Assembly: GCA_945888375.1 (NCBI GenBank) | Contig: CAMCZZ010000020.1 | Location: 1-64,000 of the forward strand | Origin: Akkermansia muciniphila | GTDB lineage: Bacteria > Verrucomicrobiota > Verrucomicrobiia > Opitutales > Opitutaceae | Direction of reading: 5' to 3' | Length of the DNA: 64,000 nucleotides | Part shown: positions 8,287 to 17,981 of the stretch, piece by piece | Layout of the letters: each line of letters begins with the position of its first letter | Numbering within the stretch: the stretch's first letter is position 1 | Notes under the pieces: model-generated | Databases searched by the model: none | Told to the model about the DNA's origin: nothing | The model's input: the letters and a program-made list of their open reading frames with translations, nothing else | Translations under genes and position numbers: made by a program

Positions 8287-9096
8287 TTACTCCGCGGCGG
8301 TGGCGAAGAGATGGCGCACGGCGGAGGTCTCGGGGGAATGGGGGCGAAACTTATGCGCGTCGAGGGTGCAGACCGGCATGACGCCCATAAGCGAGTTGGT
8401 GAGAAACACCTCATCGGCCGCCAGCAGTTCATCGAGGGTAAAGGCGGTTTCGTGCGCCCGTTCCGGGCCGATCAATGCCAGCACGCGGGCGCGGGCGACG
8501 CCAGGCAGCACGCCCAGGGAAAGCGGCGGGGTGTGGGCGTGGCCGTCTTTCACGATAAAAACCGAGCTGCTGGATCCCTCAAGCACGCGACTGGCGGGGG
8601 TCACAAACAGGGCCTCATCAAAGCCGGCGGCCTTAGCGGTCGTGCGAGCGAGACGATTCTCCAGGTAGTTGAGGGTTTTGAGTCCGGTGATGCGGCCATC
8701 GCGCTCACCCTGACGGAGCGTCATCACTCGAAAACCGCGCAAATAGTCGGGGGCGGAGTAGGGGAGCGGGCGGGCGGTGATCAGTTCGGCTGTGCGGTTC
8801 AATTCGCGGTAGCGGACGATTTTCACGGCAGCATCGGGCAAACGCACGGCAGCGAGCAAACGAGTGACGCGGTCAGCCAGTTCCGGGGCCGGACAAGGCG
8901 GAGCGAGATCGAGCGCGGTGCAGGCGGCGGCGAGCCGGGCATGGTGGCCAGCGAATAGCAGCGGGCGTCCGCGATGGGTCCGCACGGTCTCAAATGCGCC
9001 GTGGCCGAAAAGGAAGCCATCCGACAAGGCGGAGACACGGGCCTGCGCCGCGGGGATGACTTGGCCGTCGAAGAGGACTTGAGGAGCGATGGACAT
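8287..9096 (-). CDS. pabC: Aminotransferase class IV, probable 4-amino-4-deoxychorismate lyase
   Basis: 269 residues of the fold-type IV PLP family. It opens with FLFGHGAFET; the PLP lysine is Lys140 in ITGLKTLNYLENR, and the phosphate-binding Glu173 lies in VLEGSSSSVF. GLKTLNYLENR is typical of PabC-like lyases rather than branched-chain aminotransferases. PabC converts aminodeoxychorismate to p-aminobenzoate. It follows pabB by about 50 nt on the same strand, which supports the call. A D-amino-acid aminotransferase activity cannot be excluded. The gap before it has a slippery run of seven G after seven T. Confidence 0.85.
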   Translation of the reverse strand: MSIAPQVLFDGQVIPAAQARVSALSDGFLFGHGAFETVRTHRGRPLLFAGHHARLAAACTALDLAPPCPAPELADRVTRLLAAVRLPDAAVKIVRYRELNRTAELITARPLPYSAPDYLRGFRVMTLRQGERDGRITGLKTLNYLENRLARTTAKAAGFDEALFVTPASRVLEGSSSSVFIVKDGHAHTPPLSLGVLPGVARARVLALIGPERAHETAFTLDELLAADEVFLTNSLMGVMPVCTLDAHKFRPHSPETSAVRHLFATAAE

Positions 9097-9147
9097 GGAG
9101 AAAAAAGAGTTTTTTTGGGGGGGCTGCCGGCGAAGTCGCGGCCCCGG

Positions 9148-10452
9148 TCAACGGTTGGCAAGGGCCTCTCGCATGGCGCGGCCCTTGTGCTGGGTTTCCT
9201 CGTATTCAGCAGGGGAGTCGCTGTCCCAGGTAATACCGCCGCCCACGTGGTAGCTGGCGCAACCGCCGGCGCAGGTGATGGTGCGGATGGCGATGGCGAG
9301 GTCGGCATCGCCGTCATAGCCGAGATAGCCGAGCGCCCCCGTGTAGGCTTGGCGGGCCACGGGTTCCAGTTCGGCGATAATCTGCATGGCGCGGATTTTC
9401 GGAGCACCGGTGATGCTGCCGCCAGGATGCAGGGCTCGGAGCGCGTCGAACCGATCCAGCCCGGGGGCCAGTTCGCCTCGCACGGTTGCCACGAGGTGGT
9501 GCACGGTCGCGTAGGTCTCGAGGTCATGGCGCGCGGCGACATGCACGCTCCCCGGCACGCATACGCGGCCGAGATCGTTGCGGGCCAGATCCACGATCAT
9601 CAGCAATTCGGCGTGATCTTTTGCACTGGCGAGCAGGCGGGCACGCTGGGCAGCGTCGGCAACGGGATCGGCAAGCCGGGCGACGGTGCCTTTGATCGGC
9701 CGGGTTTCGAGCCCGCGGCCTGCGACGCGCAGCAGGCGTTCCGGTGTGCTGGAGACGATTTGGTGGTCGCCGAAATCCAAGTAGGCGGAGTGCGGTGCGG
9801 GACTGAGGGCGCGCAGGTGGAGATAGAGACTGGCGGCGGCTCCGGTGAAGGAAGCGGAGAAGCGCTGGGTGAAGTTTACCTGATACACATCGCCAGCGGC
9901 GATATAAGTGCGGATGCGTTCGATGGCATTGGCATAGTCGGCGGGGGACAGGTCGCCTTTGAGATCACCTGTCGAGTAAGGGGCGGGTGGGGAGAGTGGC
10001 GCATGGATGTAGCTGCGCAAGCGGGCGAGGCCGTTGGCATCAGGAGCGACGAGGCGGGTTTCCCCGGTCACATGATCAAAGACCACGGCGGTGTCGTAGA
10101 AGCCAAAGGCCAGCGCGGTTTCCGGCTGGTGGCGGGTGGTGGCGGGCACACCATCTTGGGCGGCGCCGTATTCATAACCAAAGTAGCCGATGGCACCGCC
10201 CGCAAACGGCAGGCCGGGAACGGGGGGCACGGCGCGGGCGGCAAGTTCTTCTCGAAGGGTGGAGAGCTGGCTGGAATGACCGCGGACGACTAAGCTGGGG
10301 TCGCAGGCGAGGATACTAAAGCGGGCGCTGTGAGAGGGCAGGGACGAATCCAGAAAAACGCAGCCAGGCCGGGTGGAAAACAGGGTGAATAGATCCGCCG
10401 GCGCCGGACAGGTGCCGGGCTTCAGCGTTTCCACTAGGGGCGGGGGTCGCAT
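9148..10452 (-). CDS. pabB: Aminodeoxychorismate synthase component I
   Basis: 434 residues of the chorismate-binding family. PIKGT near the middle carries the catalytic lysine that separates PabB from anthranilate synthase (which has PIAGT). GSITGAPKIRAMQII and the GGGITWDSDSPAEYEET block form the chorismate/Mg site. The frame is open much further upstream, but that part overlaps folK, so I place the start at ATG 10450-10452, 19 nt after the folK stop. It makes aminodeoxychorismate from chorismate and ammonia or glutamine. The PabA amidotransferase is not in this window. Confidence 0.9.
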   Translation of the reverse strand: MRPPPLVETLKPGTCPAPADLFTLFSTRPGCVFLDSSLPSHSARFSILACDPSLVVRGHSSQLSTLREELAARAVPPVPGLPFAGGAIGYFGYEYGAAQDGVPATTRHQPETALAFGFYDTAVVFDHVTGETRLVAPDANGLARLRSYIHAPLSPPAPYSTGDLKGDLSPADYANAIERIRTYIAAGDVYQVNFTQRFSASFTGAAASLYLHLRALSPAPHSAYLDFGDHQIVSSTPERLLRVAGRGLETRPIKGTVARLADPVADAAQRARLLASAKDHAELLMIVDLARNDLGRVCVPGSVHVAARHDLETYATVHHLVATVRGELAPGLDRFDALRALHPGGSITGAPKIRAMQIIAELEPVARQAYTGALGYLGYDGDADLAIAIRTITCAGGCASYHVGGGITWDSDSPAEYEETQHKGRAMREALANR

Positions 10453-10471
10453 GCGATTGGAGAAGGGGCGG

Positions 10472-10963
10472 TCAGAAGGCGGCGGGGCGAACGCCGGAAC
10501 GATCAAGCAGGGAGAGGTGCTGCGCGACGGTGCGGCCGGAGAGGACGAGCCCGGGGGCGAGATCGTGGAGCGGGGTAAGGACGAAAGCGCGTTCCAGCAT
10601 CGCAGGGTGGGGCAGGGTGAGGTGCGCGTCTTGGATGTTGGTTTCTCCGTGCAGGAGCAGGTCGAGATCGAGGGTTCTGGGCCCCCAGCGTTCGCGCCGG
10701 ATGCGGCCACGCGATTGCTCGATCAGCAGCAGGGCATCCAGCAGGGCATGCGGCGCGAGGGTGGTGGCGACGCAGGCGACGGCGTTTAAATAATCCTGTT
10801 GCCCAGCAGGCCCCAGCGGGGCGGTTTCGTAGATCGGCGAAACATTTAGCAGGTGGATGCCGGACAGTGCGGCGAGGGCCTGCCGCGCGGCGGCGAGATG
10901 AGCGTGGCGATCGCCTAGATTCGAGCCGAAAGCAATGTAGGCGGAGACGGGGGTGGCGAGCAC
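10472..10963 (-). CDS. folK: 2-amino-4-hydroxy-6-hydroxymethyldihydropteridine pyrophosphokinase
   Basis: 163 residues with the HPPK signatures: AFGSNLGDR near the start, then TAPLGPAGQQDYLN, and GPRTLDLDLLL with the metal-binding DLD acids, followed by LPHPAMLERAFVL. The start is GTG at 10961-10963. HPPK adds pyrophosphate to the pterin in folate synthesis. It lies between folB (23 nt upstream) and pabB (19 nt downstream) in one minus-strand operon. Confidence 0.94.
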   Translation of the reverse strand: MLATPVSAYIAFGSNLGDRHAHLAAARQALAALSGIHLLNVSPIYETAPLGPAGQQDYLNAVACVATTLAPHALLDALLLIEQSRGRIRRERWGPRTLDLDLLLHGETNIQDAHLTLPHPAMLERAFVLTPLHDLAPGLVLSGRTVAQHLSLLDRSGVRPAAF

Positions 10964-10986
10964 GAGAAGAGGGAACGGCGACCGGA

Positions 10987-11352
10987 TCAGGGCCTGGCCA
11001 GCGTGGCCGTGACGGAAATGCCGGCGTGATCGCCGGGGATGGGCGCGTGGGGCTTATGGACAGTGAGGGTGGCGGAGCGCACGCGGGGGTGGCTGGAAAG
11101 GACGGCGGCGAGCAGGCGATTCACGAGGGCTTCCACGAGTGAAAAGCGCTCGTTCGTCACGATGTCGCGGCAAAGTTCGTAAACGGCGGCGTAATTGACG
11201 GTATCCGCAAGATCGTCCGTCGCGGCGGCTTGGGCGATATCCACCTCAAGATCGAGGTCCAGAAGCCAAGGCTGCCCGAGGACGGCCTCTTCGGGAAGGA
11301 CGCCGTGGCGACCGTGAAAACGCATGGATTTGAGGCGGATGTTGGCGAGCAT
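10987..11352 (-). CDS. folB: Dihydroneopterin aldolase
   Basis: 121 residues, full length for FolB. It has the opening RFHGRHGVLPEE, the QPWLLDLDLEVD strand, VNYAAVYELC, FSLVEALVNRL and the closing VTVHKP-type segment (TLTVHKPHAPIPGDHAG). FolB makes hydroxymethyl-dihydropterin, the substrate of FolK encoded next. It is the first gene of the folate set and lies just below the clpP terminator. Confidence 0.93.
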   Translation of the reverse strand: MLANIRLKSMRFHGRHGVLPEEAVLGQPWLLDLDLEVDIAQAAATDDLADTVNYAAVYELCRDIVTNERFSLVEALVNRLLAAVLSSHPRVRSATLTVHKPHAPIPGDHAGISVTATLARP

Positions 11353-11411
11353 GGCGGCGCAGGTAGGCTAGTGAAGATGAAGTAATGGCGGTTTCGCTTC
11401 ATGATGGGCAC

Positions 11412-11440
11412 AAAAAAGCACCGGCTGCGGGAGCCGGTGC
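11412..11440 (-). terminator. Rho-independent terminator of clpP
   Basis: A 9-bp perfect stem (GCACCGGCT at 11418-11426 with AGCCGGTGC at 11432-11440) and a 5-nt loop. On the minus strand it runs into six T (11412-11417). It lies about 33 nt past the clpP stop and upstream of folB, so the folate genes need their own promoter or read-through. Confidence 0.9.
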
Positions 11441-11472
11441 AGGTTCAACGGGGCCGGGTGCAGTGCGGGTGC

Positions 11473-12141
11473 TCAGAGCTTATCCACCACGCGGTCGGCC
11501 AGTCCGTAGGCGATGGCTTCCGTGGCGGTGAGGTAGAAGTCGCGGTCGGTATCCTGGTTTATACGTTCAAGGGGCTGGCCGGAGGCGCGGGCGAGGATCA
11601 GGTTTAGCTCGGCCCGGAGTTTCTCCATTTCCTGGGCTTGAATATTGATGTCCGAAGCGGGGCCACTGAAGCGTCCGCTGATGAGGGGCTGATGAATCAG
11701 AACGCGCGAGTGAGGGAACAGCAGGCGGCGACCCTTGGGCGCACCACTAAGCAGGATCGAGCCCATCGAGGCGGCCATACCGGTGACAATCACGGTGATG
11801 GGGGAGCTGATGAGCTGCATGGTGTCGTAAACAGCCATGCCGGCGGTGATGGAGCCGCCGGGAGTGTTGATATAGAAGAAGATTTCTTTACCGGGACCCT
11901 CGGCCTCGAGGTAAAGGAGTTTCTCGGTGATATCCTTGGCCGATTCGTCAGTCACGGGGCCCCAGAGGAAAATTTTACGCTGCTCGATGAACTTGTTTTG
12001 AATACGGGCGGCGAGCGGGGCGGAGTTTTTCTTCACGGCGGCGTCAGACTTGTCATCCTCTTTATCGTCGTCGTCATCGTCGTCGGCGCGAGGAGCGAGG
12101 GGTTCTTTAAGGCCGGTGTGGAGGTTGGAATAAGGCGTCAT
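11473..12141 (-). CDS. clpP: ATP-dependent Clp protease proteolytic subunit
   Basis: 222 residues when started at ATG 12139-12141; the longer open frame adds residues without homology. The catalytic triad is Ser125 (AASMGS), His150 (LIHQP) and Asp199, exactly 28 positions beyond the E. coli Ser97/His122/Asp171. FYINTPGGS, the NIQAQEM helix and the YGLADRVVD end are all typical. The odd part is the N-terminus: about 40 residues including a run of Asp (ADDDDDDDKEDDKSD) replace the short propeptide. ClpP normally forms two heptameric rings with ClpX/ClpA partners. Confidence 0.93.
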   Translation of the reverse strand: MTPYSNLHTGLKEPLAPRADDDDDDDKEDDKSDAAVKKNSAPLAARIQNKFIEQRKIFLWGPVTDESAKDITEKLLYLEAEGPGKEIFFYINTPGGSITAGMAVYDTMQLISSPITVIVTGMAASMGSILLSGAPKGRRLLFPHSRVLIHQPLISGRFSGPASDINIQAQEMEKLRAELNLILARASGQPLERINQDTDRDFYLTATEAIAYGLADRVVDKL

Positions 12142-12219
12142 CAATGGGTAAGGTGAGCGCAGGCAGGCAACTTGGCAAGTCGGGCGCACGGGCCGACGCC
12201 GCTTAGCGGGCAAAACGGC

Positions 12220-12948
12220 TTAGAGGTAATATGCGGCCATCTGGCGCCAGTGGCGGGAGTCGTGGGCGCGTCCGGACCAGACATGCAGGCGGCAGGGGAG
12301 ATGCTTGGCGGCGAGGACGTCACCGAGTTCCTGATTGTTGGCCAGGAAGGGATCGGTGTCACCGATCACGAACACCAGGTCGAGAGTGCGGATGGCAGCC
12401 AGCAGGTCGGGCCGGCTTAGGCGCGGCAGAAACTGGCTCGGCATCAAAAAATACACATCCGGGTCGCGGTGGCCGTCGAGCAGGTCGCGGAAGTTTTCCA
12501 CCGCATGGGTGAGATCGTAGCGCCCGGAGAAGGCGGCAAGTTTTTGAAAGTGACGTGGGTGGCGGAAAACCAGGCTGGCGGCGAAAAAGGCGCCGAGGCT
12601 GCAACCGTGGGCGATGGTGCAGGGGTGGGGATTGAGCGTGCCCATGAAAGGCAGGACCTCATCGAGCACGTAGCGCTCGTAGGCGAGGTGGCGGACGATG
12701 CGTTCGACCGGCGGGCGGCGACGGGCGTAGAAAGTTTCGCGGTCGAGACCATCAATGCAAAAGAGCTGGAGGTGGCCGGCGTCGAGCTTGGCGTGGAGGG
12801 ACTCAACGACGCCGAGGTCCTCATATTCGTGGAAACGGCCGCCACGAGTGGGGAAGACGAGGACCCTGGCCCCGGCGTGTCCGAAGACGAGCAGTTCCAT
12901 CTCGCGTTGGAGATTTGGACTGCGCCAGTGGTGGTATTCGCGCTTCAT
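12220..12948 (-). CDS. Esterase family alpha/beta hydrolase (PF00756-like)
   Basis: 242 residues of a cytosolic esterase-D-like hydrolase: VFGHAGARVLVFPTRGGRFHEYED near the start, the nucleophile Ser in HGCSLGAFFAA, a VFVIGDTDPFLANN segment supplying the acid, and a closing RAHDSRHW containing the histidine. No signal peptide is visible. Short-chain acyl ester substrates are likely for the family; the exact substrate is unknown. It sits between clpP and a second esterase on the same strand. Confidence 0.78.
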   Translation of the reverse strand: MKREYHHWRSPNLQREMELLVFGHAGARVLVFPTRGGRFHEYEDLGVVESLHAKLDAGHLQLFCIDGLDRETFYARRRPPVERIVRHLAYERYVLDEVLPFMGTLNPHPCTIAHGCSLGAFFAASLVFRHPRHFQKLAAFSGRYDLTHAVENFRDLLDGHRDPDVYFLMPSQFLPRLSRPDLLAAIRTLDLVFVIGDTDPFLANNQELGDVLAAKHLPCRLHVWSGRAHDSRHWRQMAAYYL

Positions 12949-12984
12949 GGACAGTGGACGGAACGCGAAAAGGTTTCCTGCGCC

Positions 12985-13968
12985 TTAAGGTTCGGCAAAG
13001 AAATCGACGAGGTTTTGTGTTAAGATTCGGTGTTCTTCGCCAGCACCCGGAAAGTCCGAGAAGTGACCGGCGGCGAGAGGCAGGAGATCCTTGGGACCGG
13101 CGAGCGCGTGGTGAATGGCGAACTGTCCGGGCGGGGCGACGACGGGATCGAAGACAGCGCAGGCGCAAAGCACGGGCTGGTTGACGAGCCGGGCGGCGGC
13201 GGCGGCATCGAAGTATGCGAGGGTTTCGGCCAAAACCTCCGGGTGCTCGCGCGCGTAGGTCTGAACGCTGGCGGCGCTTCCCACGGTGGGCAGACGGAGG
13301 CGAAGCGGGTGATGGCCAAAACTCGGGACGCTCACGGCGGCGCGGCGAAAGCGTTTGTCCCAGGCCAGGGCGAGGACGCCGAGGCCGCCACTGAAGCTAG
13401 TGCCGATGTAGCCGAGGCGGTCGGATAGATCGGGGAAGAGGGCAAGCAAGACGCCGGCTGCCACCCAGAGATCCTCGACGCAGCCGCCATGCACGTAAGT
13501 GGAAGGGTGGCTGATGCCGTGCAGCACGTGAGCCGAGGGTGTGTCGGGGATGCCGGGGCAACGGCTGCGTCCGAGTCCGCGGCACCAAGGGAACAACAAC
13601 GCACTGCGCCGGAAGGGCAGGGTGGCGTCATAATCCTCGCTTGCGCCGTAACCGTGGCCAACGACAAGCGCCTGGATGGGTTTGCCCTCGGCAGGCAGCA
13701 GTAACAAGGCCCCGAGAATCAAACCGCCGGTGGTGGGAAACTGCAGTTCATAAATACGGCGCCCATGGGGATCGAGACCGACCTCGTGTAAATCGGGACG
13801 ATAAACCAGAGCCGCGGCACGCGCATACCGGGGGGCCCAGAACGCCTCGAAATCGGCCGGTAAAAGCGGGGCCTCGATCCGAAAAAGCTCGTTCCAACCA
13901 AGGCCGTAGGTCGGGTCGAAAGGGAAAAGATGATGGGCGGGCGGAGCCGGCGGTGAGCGCAAGAGCAT
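12985..13968 (-). CDS. Acetylxylan-esterase-like hydrolase (AXE1 family)
   Basis: 327 residues resembling PF05448 acetyl esterases: a DFEAFWAPRY N-terminal helix, the VVGHGYGASEDYD oxyanion region, a WCRGLGRS stretch, the nucleophile elbow GTSFSGGLG, DPVVAPPGQFA carrying the acid and GHFSDFPG with the histidine. AXE1 enzymes deacetylate sugars such as xylo-oligosaccharides or cephalosporins. There is no clear signal peptide, so it probably acts on imported sugars. The GH genes at 57-64 kb show the organism does degrade polysaccharides, but they are not linked here. Confidence 0.78.
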   Translation of the reverse strand: MLLRSPPAPPAHHLFPFDPTYGLGWNELFRIEAPLLPADFEAFWAPRYARAAALVYRPDLHEVGLDPHGRRIYELQFPTTGGLILGALLLLPAEGKPIQALVVGHGYGASEDYDATLPFRRSALLFPWCRGLGRSRCPGIPDTPSAHVLHGISHPSTYVHGGCVEDLWVAAGVLLALFPDLSDRLGYIGTSFSGGLGVLALAWDKRFRRAAVSVPSFGHHPLRLRLPTVGSAASVQTYAREHPEVLAETLAYFDAAAAARLVNQPVLCACAVFDPVVAPPGQFAIHHALAGPKDLLPLAAGHFSDFPGAGEEHRILTQNLVDFFAEP

Positions 13969-14064
13969 GGCGCGAGGCCTAGCGAAGCCCGAGGTAAGCG
14001 AAAGAGGCGAACGCGGCTGCGGGCGCGCCGGGGACGGCGTTCCGTTGCCACGTTCGCGGCTGGA

Positions 14065-14988
14065 TCAAGCGAGGGAAACGCCCTTCTTGGCGGCGGCGCG
14101 GAGGAGGGCGTCTGCCATGTCGGTGGGGGTGGCCGCGACCTCGATGCCGCACTCTTGGAACACGGCTATCTTAGCGGCGGCGGTATCCTCGGCTCCGCCG
14201 ACGATGGCACCGGCATGGCCCATGCGACGGCCGGCGGGGGCGGTGGCGCCAGCGATAAAGCCCGCGACGGGTTTCTTGCAGTGATCCTTGATCCAGCGGG
14301 CGGCCTCGACCTCGGCGCTGCCGCCGATTTCGCCGATCAGGATGATGCCCTTGGTGTCGGGGTCCTCGTTGAAGAGCTTAATCACGTCCAGGTGGCTGGT
14401 GCCGTTGACCGGATCGCCGCCGATGCCCACCGACGTCGACTGGCCGAGGCCCTTGGAAGTGATCTGGAAAACCGCCTCGTAGGTAAGAGTTCCGGAGCGG
14501 GAAACGACGCCTACGTGGCCTTTTTTGTGAATATAGCCGGGAGCGATGCCGATGCGGCAGCCGCCATTCGAGTTTTCGCCGGTGCCGGGGGTGACGAGGC
14601 CGGGACAGTTGGGCCCGATCAGACGGGTCTTCTTGCCGGTAATGGCGCGCTTCACGCGAATCATGTCCTTGATGGGAATGCCCTCGGTGATGCAGACGGC
14701 GAGGTCGAGGCCGGCGTCCACGCACTCGAGGATGGCATCACCCGCGAAAGGCGGCGGCACGAAGATGACCGATACGGTCGCGCCGGTGGTGGCGGCGGCC
14801 TCGTGGACAGAGTTGAAGATAGGAACCTTATGGCCGGCGTGTTCAAAGAACTGGCCGCCCTTGCCGGGAGTAACACCGGCAACGAGCTGGGTGCCGTAAT
14901 CGAGGGAGAGCTGGGCGTGCTTGGCGCCGAAGGCACCGGTGATGCCTTGGACGAGGATCTTGGTCTGGGGCGTGATGAGAATGCTCAT
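14065..14988 (-). CDS. sucD: Succinyl-CoA ligase, alpha subunit
   Basis: 307 residues: CoA-binding N-terminus ([13 protein letters not shown]), the [13 protein letters not shown] block, [10 protein letters not shown] and the phospho-histidine loop [12 protein letters not shown]. Length and motifs are normal for SucD, which with SucC makes succinate plus NTP from succinyl-CoA in the TCA cycle. The start ATG at 14986-14988 has no Shine-Dalgarno site. Instead, five degenerate heptamers end about 10 nt from it. Confidence 0.95.
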   Translation of the reverse strand: MSILITPQTKILVQGITGAFGAKHAQLSLDYGTQLVAGVTPGKGGQFFEHAGHKVPIFNSVHEAAATTGATVSVIFVPPPFAGDAILECVDAGLDLAVCITEGIPIKDMIRVKRAITGKKTRLIGPNCPGLVTPGTGENSNGGCRIGIAPGYIHKKGHVGVVSRSGTLTYEAVFQITSKGLGQSTSVGIGGDPVNGTSHLDVIKLFNEDPDTKGIILIGEIGGSAEVEAARWIKDHCKKPVAGFIAGATAPAGRRMGHAGAIVGGAEDTAAAKIAVFQECGIEVAATPTDMADALLRAAAKKGVSLA

Positions 14989-14998
14989 TTTTTTGAAA

Positions 14999-15033
14999 GT
15001 AGTGAGTAGCGGGTAGCGAGTAGTGGGTAGGGG
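14999..15033 (-). repeat. Five-unit heptamer array before sucD
   Basis: Exactly five 7-nt units on the plus strand: GTAGTGA, GTAGCGG, GTAGCGA, GTAGTGG, GTAGGGG. It ends 10 nt upstream of the sucD ATG in the transcript. It is nearly complementary to the array at 15081-15115 and would form the 3' arm of an RNA hairpin. Confidence 0.8.
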
Positions 15034-15080
15034 ATGGAGCGGGACGGGGCGGGCGGTTTTGGCGATCCGAGGCTTGGTAT

Positions 15081-15115
15081 GCTCGCTACTCGCTACTCAC
15101 TGCTCGCTACTTCCC
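15081..15115 (-). repeat. Five-unit heptamer array after sucC
   Basis: Five 7-nt units on the plus strand: GCTCGCT, ACTCGCT, ACTCACT, GCTCGCT, ACTTCCC. It begins 10 nt past the sucC stop codon. About 24 of 30 positions can pair with the array at 14999-15033, leaving a loop of about 47 nt in the sucC-sucD message. Confidence 0.8.
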
Positions 15116-15124
15116 GCGCGTGGC

Positions 15125-16306
<1,182 letters not shown>

Positions 16307-16430
16307 GCGAAAGCGCGGACCGTGTGGGGGGCGACGAGGGTTGGCACGCCGAAAAGCGCGGGCGTCAGGTAACGTTAGTATGAACTCACGCAGTCTTGCC
16401 TCTCGCTTATAGCTAACACATTTTTTCCCG

Positions 16431-16904
16431 ATGCAGTCGCACGAGTTGCTCAAGGAAGTCCTCAAACGCACCAGCGCAAAACAGATCGCGGCCGACCTGG
16501 GGCTCTCGCTTTCGTTGATATACAAGTGGGCGGAGCCGGCGTCTGAAATTGCGGGAAGTGGTTCCAGCAATCCCTTGGATCGTATCGAGCAACTGCTCAA
16601 ATCGACGGGGGATGTGCGAATAGCCCACTGGGTTAGCGCTCGCGCGGGCGGTTTTTTTATCGCCAATCCGACCGTGCGCGCGAGCGGCCGGGAGCTCGTG
16701 CCGGCGACCAATGCCATTGTGCAGGACTTTGCGGAATTATTAGGCACGATCACGGCGGCTAGCGCCGACCTGCAAGTGACGGAGCCGGAGGCCCGCGCGA
16801 TCCGGGCCCGCTGGGATGAACTCAAAAGTGCCACCGAAGCCTTTGTGCAGGCGGCGGAAAAAGGGGCTTTCCGTCCGCTACCGGAGTCTCCTGTCAAATC
16901 CTAA
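16431..16904 (+). CDS. Small HTH protein, putative regulator
   Basis: 157 residues. Residues 8-35 ([26 protein letters not shown]) form a convincing helix-turn-helix like those in phage CII/CP76-type regulators. The rest is helical (about 95-150) with no known motif. It is divergent from sucC with 124 nt between starts, so control of sucCD is possible but unproven. It ends 12 nt before the lipoprotein gene and may share its transcript. Confidence 0.6.
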   Translation: MQSHELLKEVLKRTSAKQIAADLGLSLSLIYKWAEPASEIAGSGSSNPLDRIEQLLKSTGDVRIAHWVSARAGGFFIANPTVRASGRELVPATNAIVQDFAELLGTITAASADLQVTEPEARAIRARWDELKSATEAFVQAAEKGAFRPLPESPVKS

Positions 16905-16916
16905 GCCGGTAGCGGT

Positions 16917-17384
16917 ATGAATAAGCCCTTCAGTAAACGTATTCAACTTGCTGTGGAACGACTTACAATCGTTTTCATGGTTATGGCGCTTTGCGTTTTT
17001 CTGGCGGCCTGCGCCAGCCCCGACCTTCGTATAAAACGCAACTCTCCGCTTTTTGCGTCCCTGTCCGCCGAGGCCCAAAGCCTGATTCGGGAAGGTAAAA
17101 TCGGTATCGGCTTTACGAAGGACATGGTGAGATTGGCCCTCGGTGATCCCGACCAACGCTGGATGCGCACCGACGTTGAAGGCCAAACCGAGATCTGGAG
17201 CTATACCAGCTACGATAGCTCTGGCGGCCTGCCTCTCTATCGCGGTGATTACCATCGCTACGCCGGCGGCTATCCGCTCTACGCGGACGCTTTTGCCTAC
17301 CGTCACGCCCGGGCGAGCGATTACCTCAAGGTGATGTTCAAGGCCGATACAGTGAAGTCGATCGAGCAAGCCTCCCGACGCTAA
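16917..17384 (+). CDS. Lipoprotein with SmpA/BamE-like fold
   Basis: 155 residues with a basic N-terminus, a hydrophobic stretch and the lipobox LAACAS (Cys about 32). The mature part contains IGFTKDMVRLALGDPDQRW and EIWSYTSY, matching the SmpA/OmlA-type repeat in which a helix and GxP loop are followed by a WxY strand. Such proteins often assist outer-membrane assembly or stress sensing. A YRGDYHRYAGGYP stretch is rich in Tyr and Gly. The exact role is unknown. Confidence 0.65.
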   Translation: MNKPFSKRIQLAVERLTIVFMVMALCVFLAACASPDLRIKRNSPLFASLSAEAQSLIREGKIGIGFTKDMVRLALGDPDQRWMRTDVEGQTEIWSYTSYDSSGGLPLYRGDYHRYAGGYPLYADAFAYRHARASDYLKVMFKADTVKSIEQASRR

Positions 17385-17403
17385 CTAATCGCACGGCCCT
17401 TCG

Positions 17404-17422
17404 CCTGCCTCGATAAGGCAGG
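17404..17422 (+). terminator. Weak hairpin after the lipoprotein gene
   Basis: CCTGCCT pairs with AGGCAGG around a 5-nt loop, 20 nt past the lipoprotein stop. The following sequence (GGCTATTTCC) has only a short T-run, so termination would be weak or absent. Confidence 0.35.
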
Positions 17423-17478
17423 GGCTATTTCCGCCCTTGCAGGAAGCCCGCCGGACCGGTCTTTTGGACGCTCCGCTC

Positions 17479-17964
17479 ATGTCTGCCCTCGAAGCCATCA
17501 AAGCCCTGATCCCCCACCGACCGCCGTTTTTATTCGTGGACGAAATTGTTTCCGAGACCGAGGACGGTCTGGCGGCACGGCGCACCTGGCGGGCTGACGA
17601 GGGTTTTTATGCCGGTCATTATCCGGGAGCGCCCATCACCCCGGGAGTCCTGCTTTGTGAAGCGGTTTTTCAAACGGGAGCGCTCTTCATGGCACGTCAG
17701 GCCCAACTCGCCGGCGCCGCGCCGGGGGCGGGCGTGCCGCTGCTCTCGAAAATCAGCGACGTGCGTTTCCGCACTCCGATTTACCCCGGAGACACGGTGG
17801 TCATCGAAGTGAAACGCCAGGAAGTGGTGGCCGGTTTCACCATGATGCGAGGCTCGGTTAAAAAAGCCGATGGCACTCGCGTATTGAACGTGGACTTTAC
17901 CGTGGCGTGGAAGACTCCCGAGGGCTCCCCGCAAGCCGAGCAGGCCCGGCAAAGCCAGCAGTGA
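17479..17964 (+). CDS. fabZ: FabZ-like 3-hydroxyacyl-ACP dehydratase
   Basis: 161 residues, hot-dog fold. It opens with [12 protein letters not shown], then [20 protein letters not shown] with catalytic His47 and Glu61 (14 apart, as in FabZ), and [16 protein letters not shown]. Start at ATG 17479; an open TTG start further up adds no homology. FabZ dehydrates 3-hydroxyacyl-ACP in type II fatty acid synthesis. It lies directly before fabI and an OleA-like gene, so it could serve ordinary or specialised lipid synthesis. Confidence 0.85.
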   Translation: MSALEAIKALIPHRPPFLFVDEIVSETEDGLAARRTWRADEGFYAGHYPGAPITPGVLLCEAVFQTGALFMARQAQLAGAAPGAGVPLLSKISDVRFRTPIYPGDTVVIEVKRQEVVAGFTMMRGSVKKADGTRVLNVDFTVAWKTPEGSPQAEQARQSQQ

Positions 17965-17981
17965 AGCGGACGACCTGCGCG

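Noticed and set aside
10453-10710. N-terminal extension of the pabB frame
   Set aside because: It overlaps folK almost completely and has no family similarity.
16307-16897. N-terminal extension of the sucC frame
   Set aside because: It lies antisense to the HTH gene; SucC homology starts at MNIHEYQAK.
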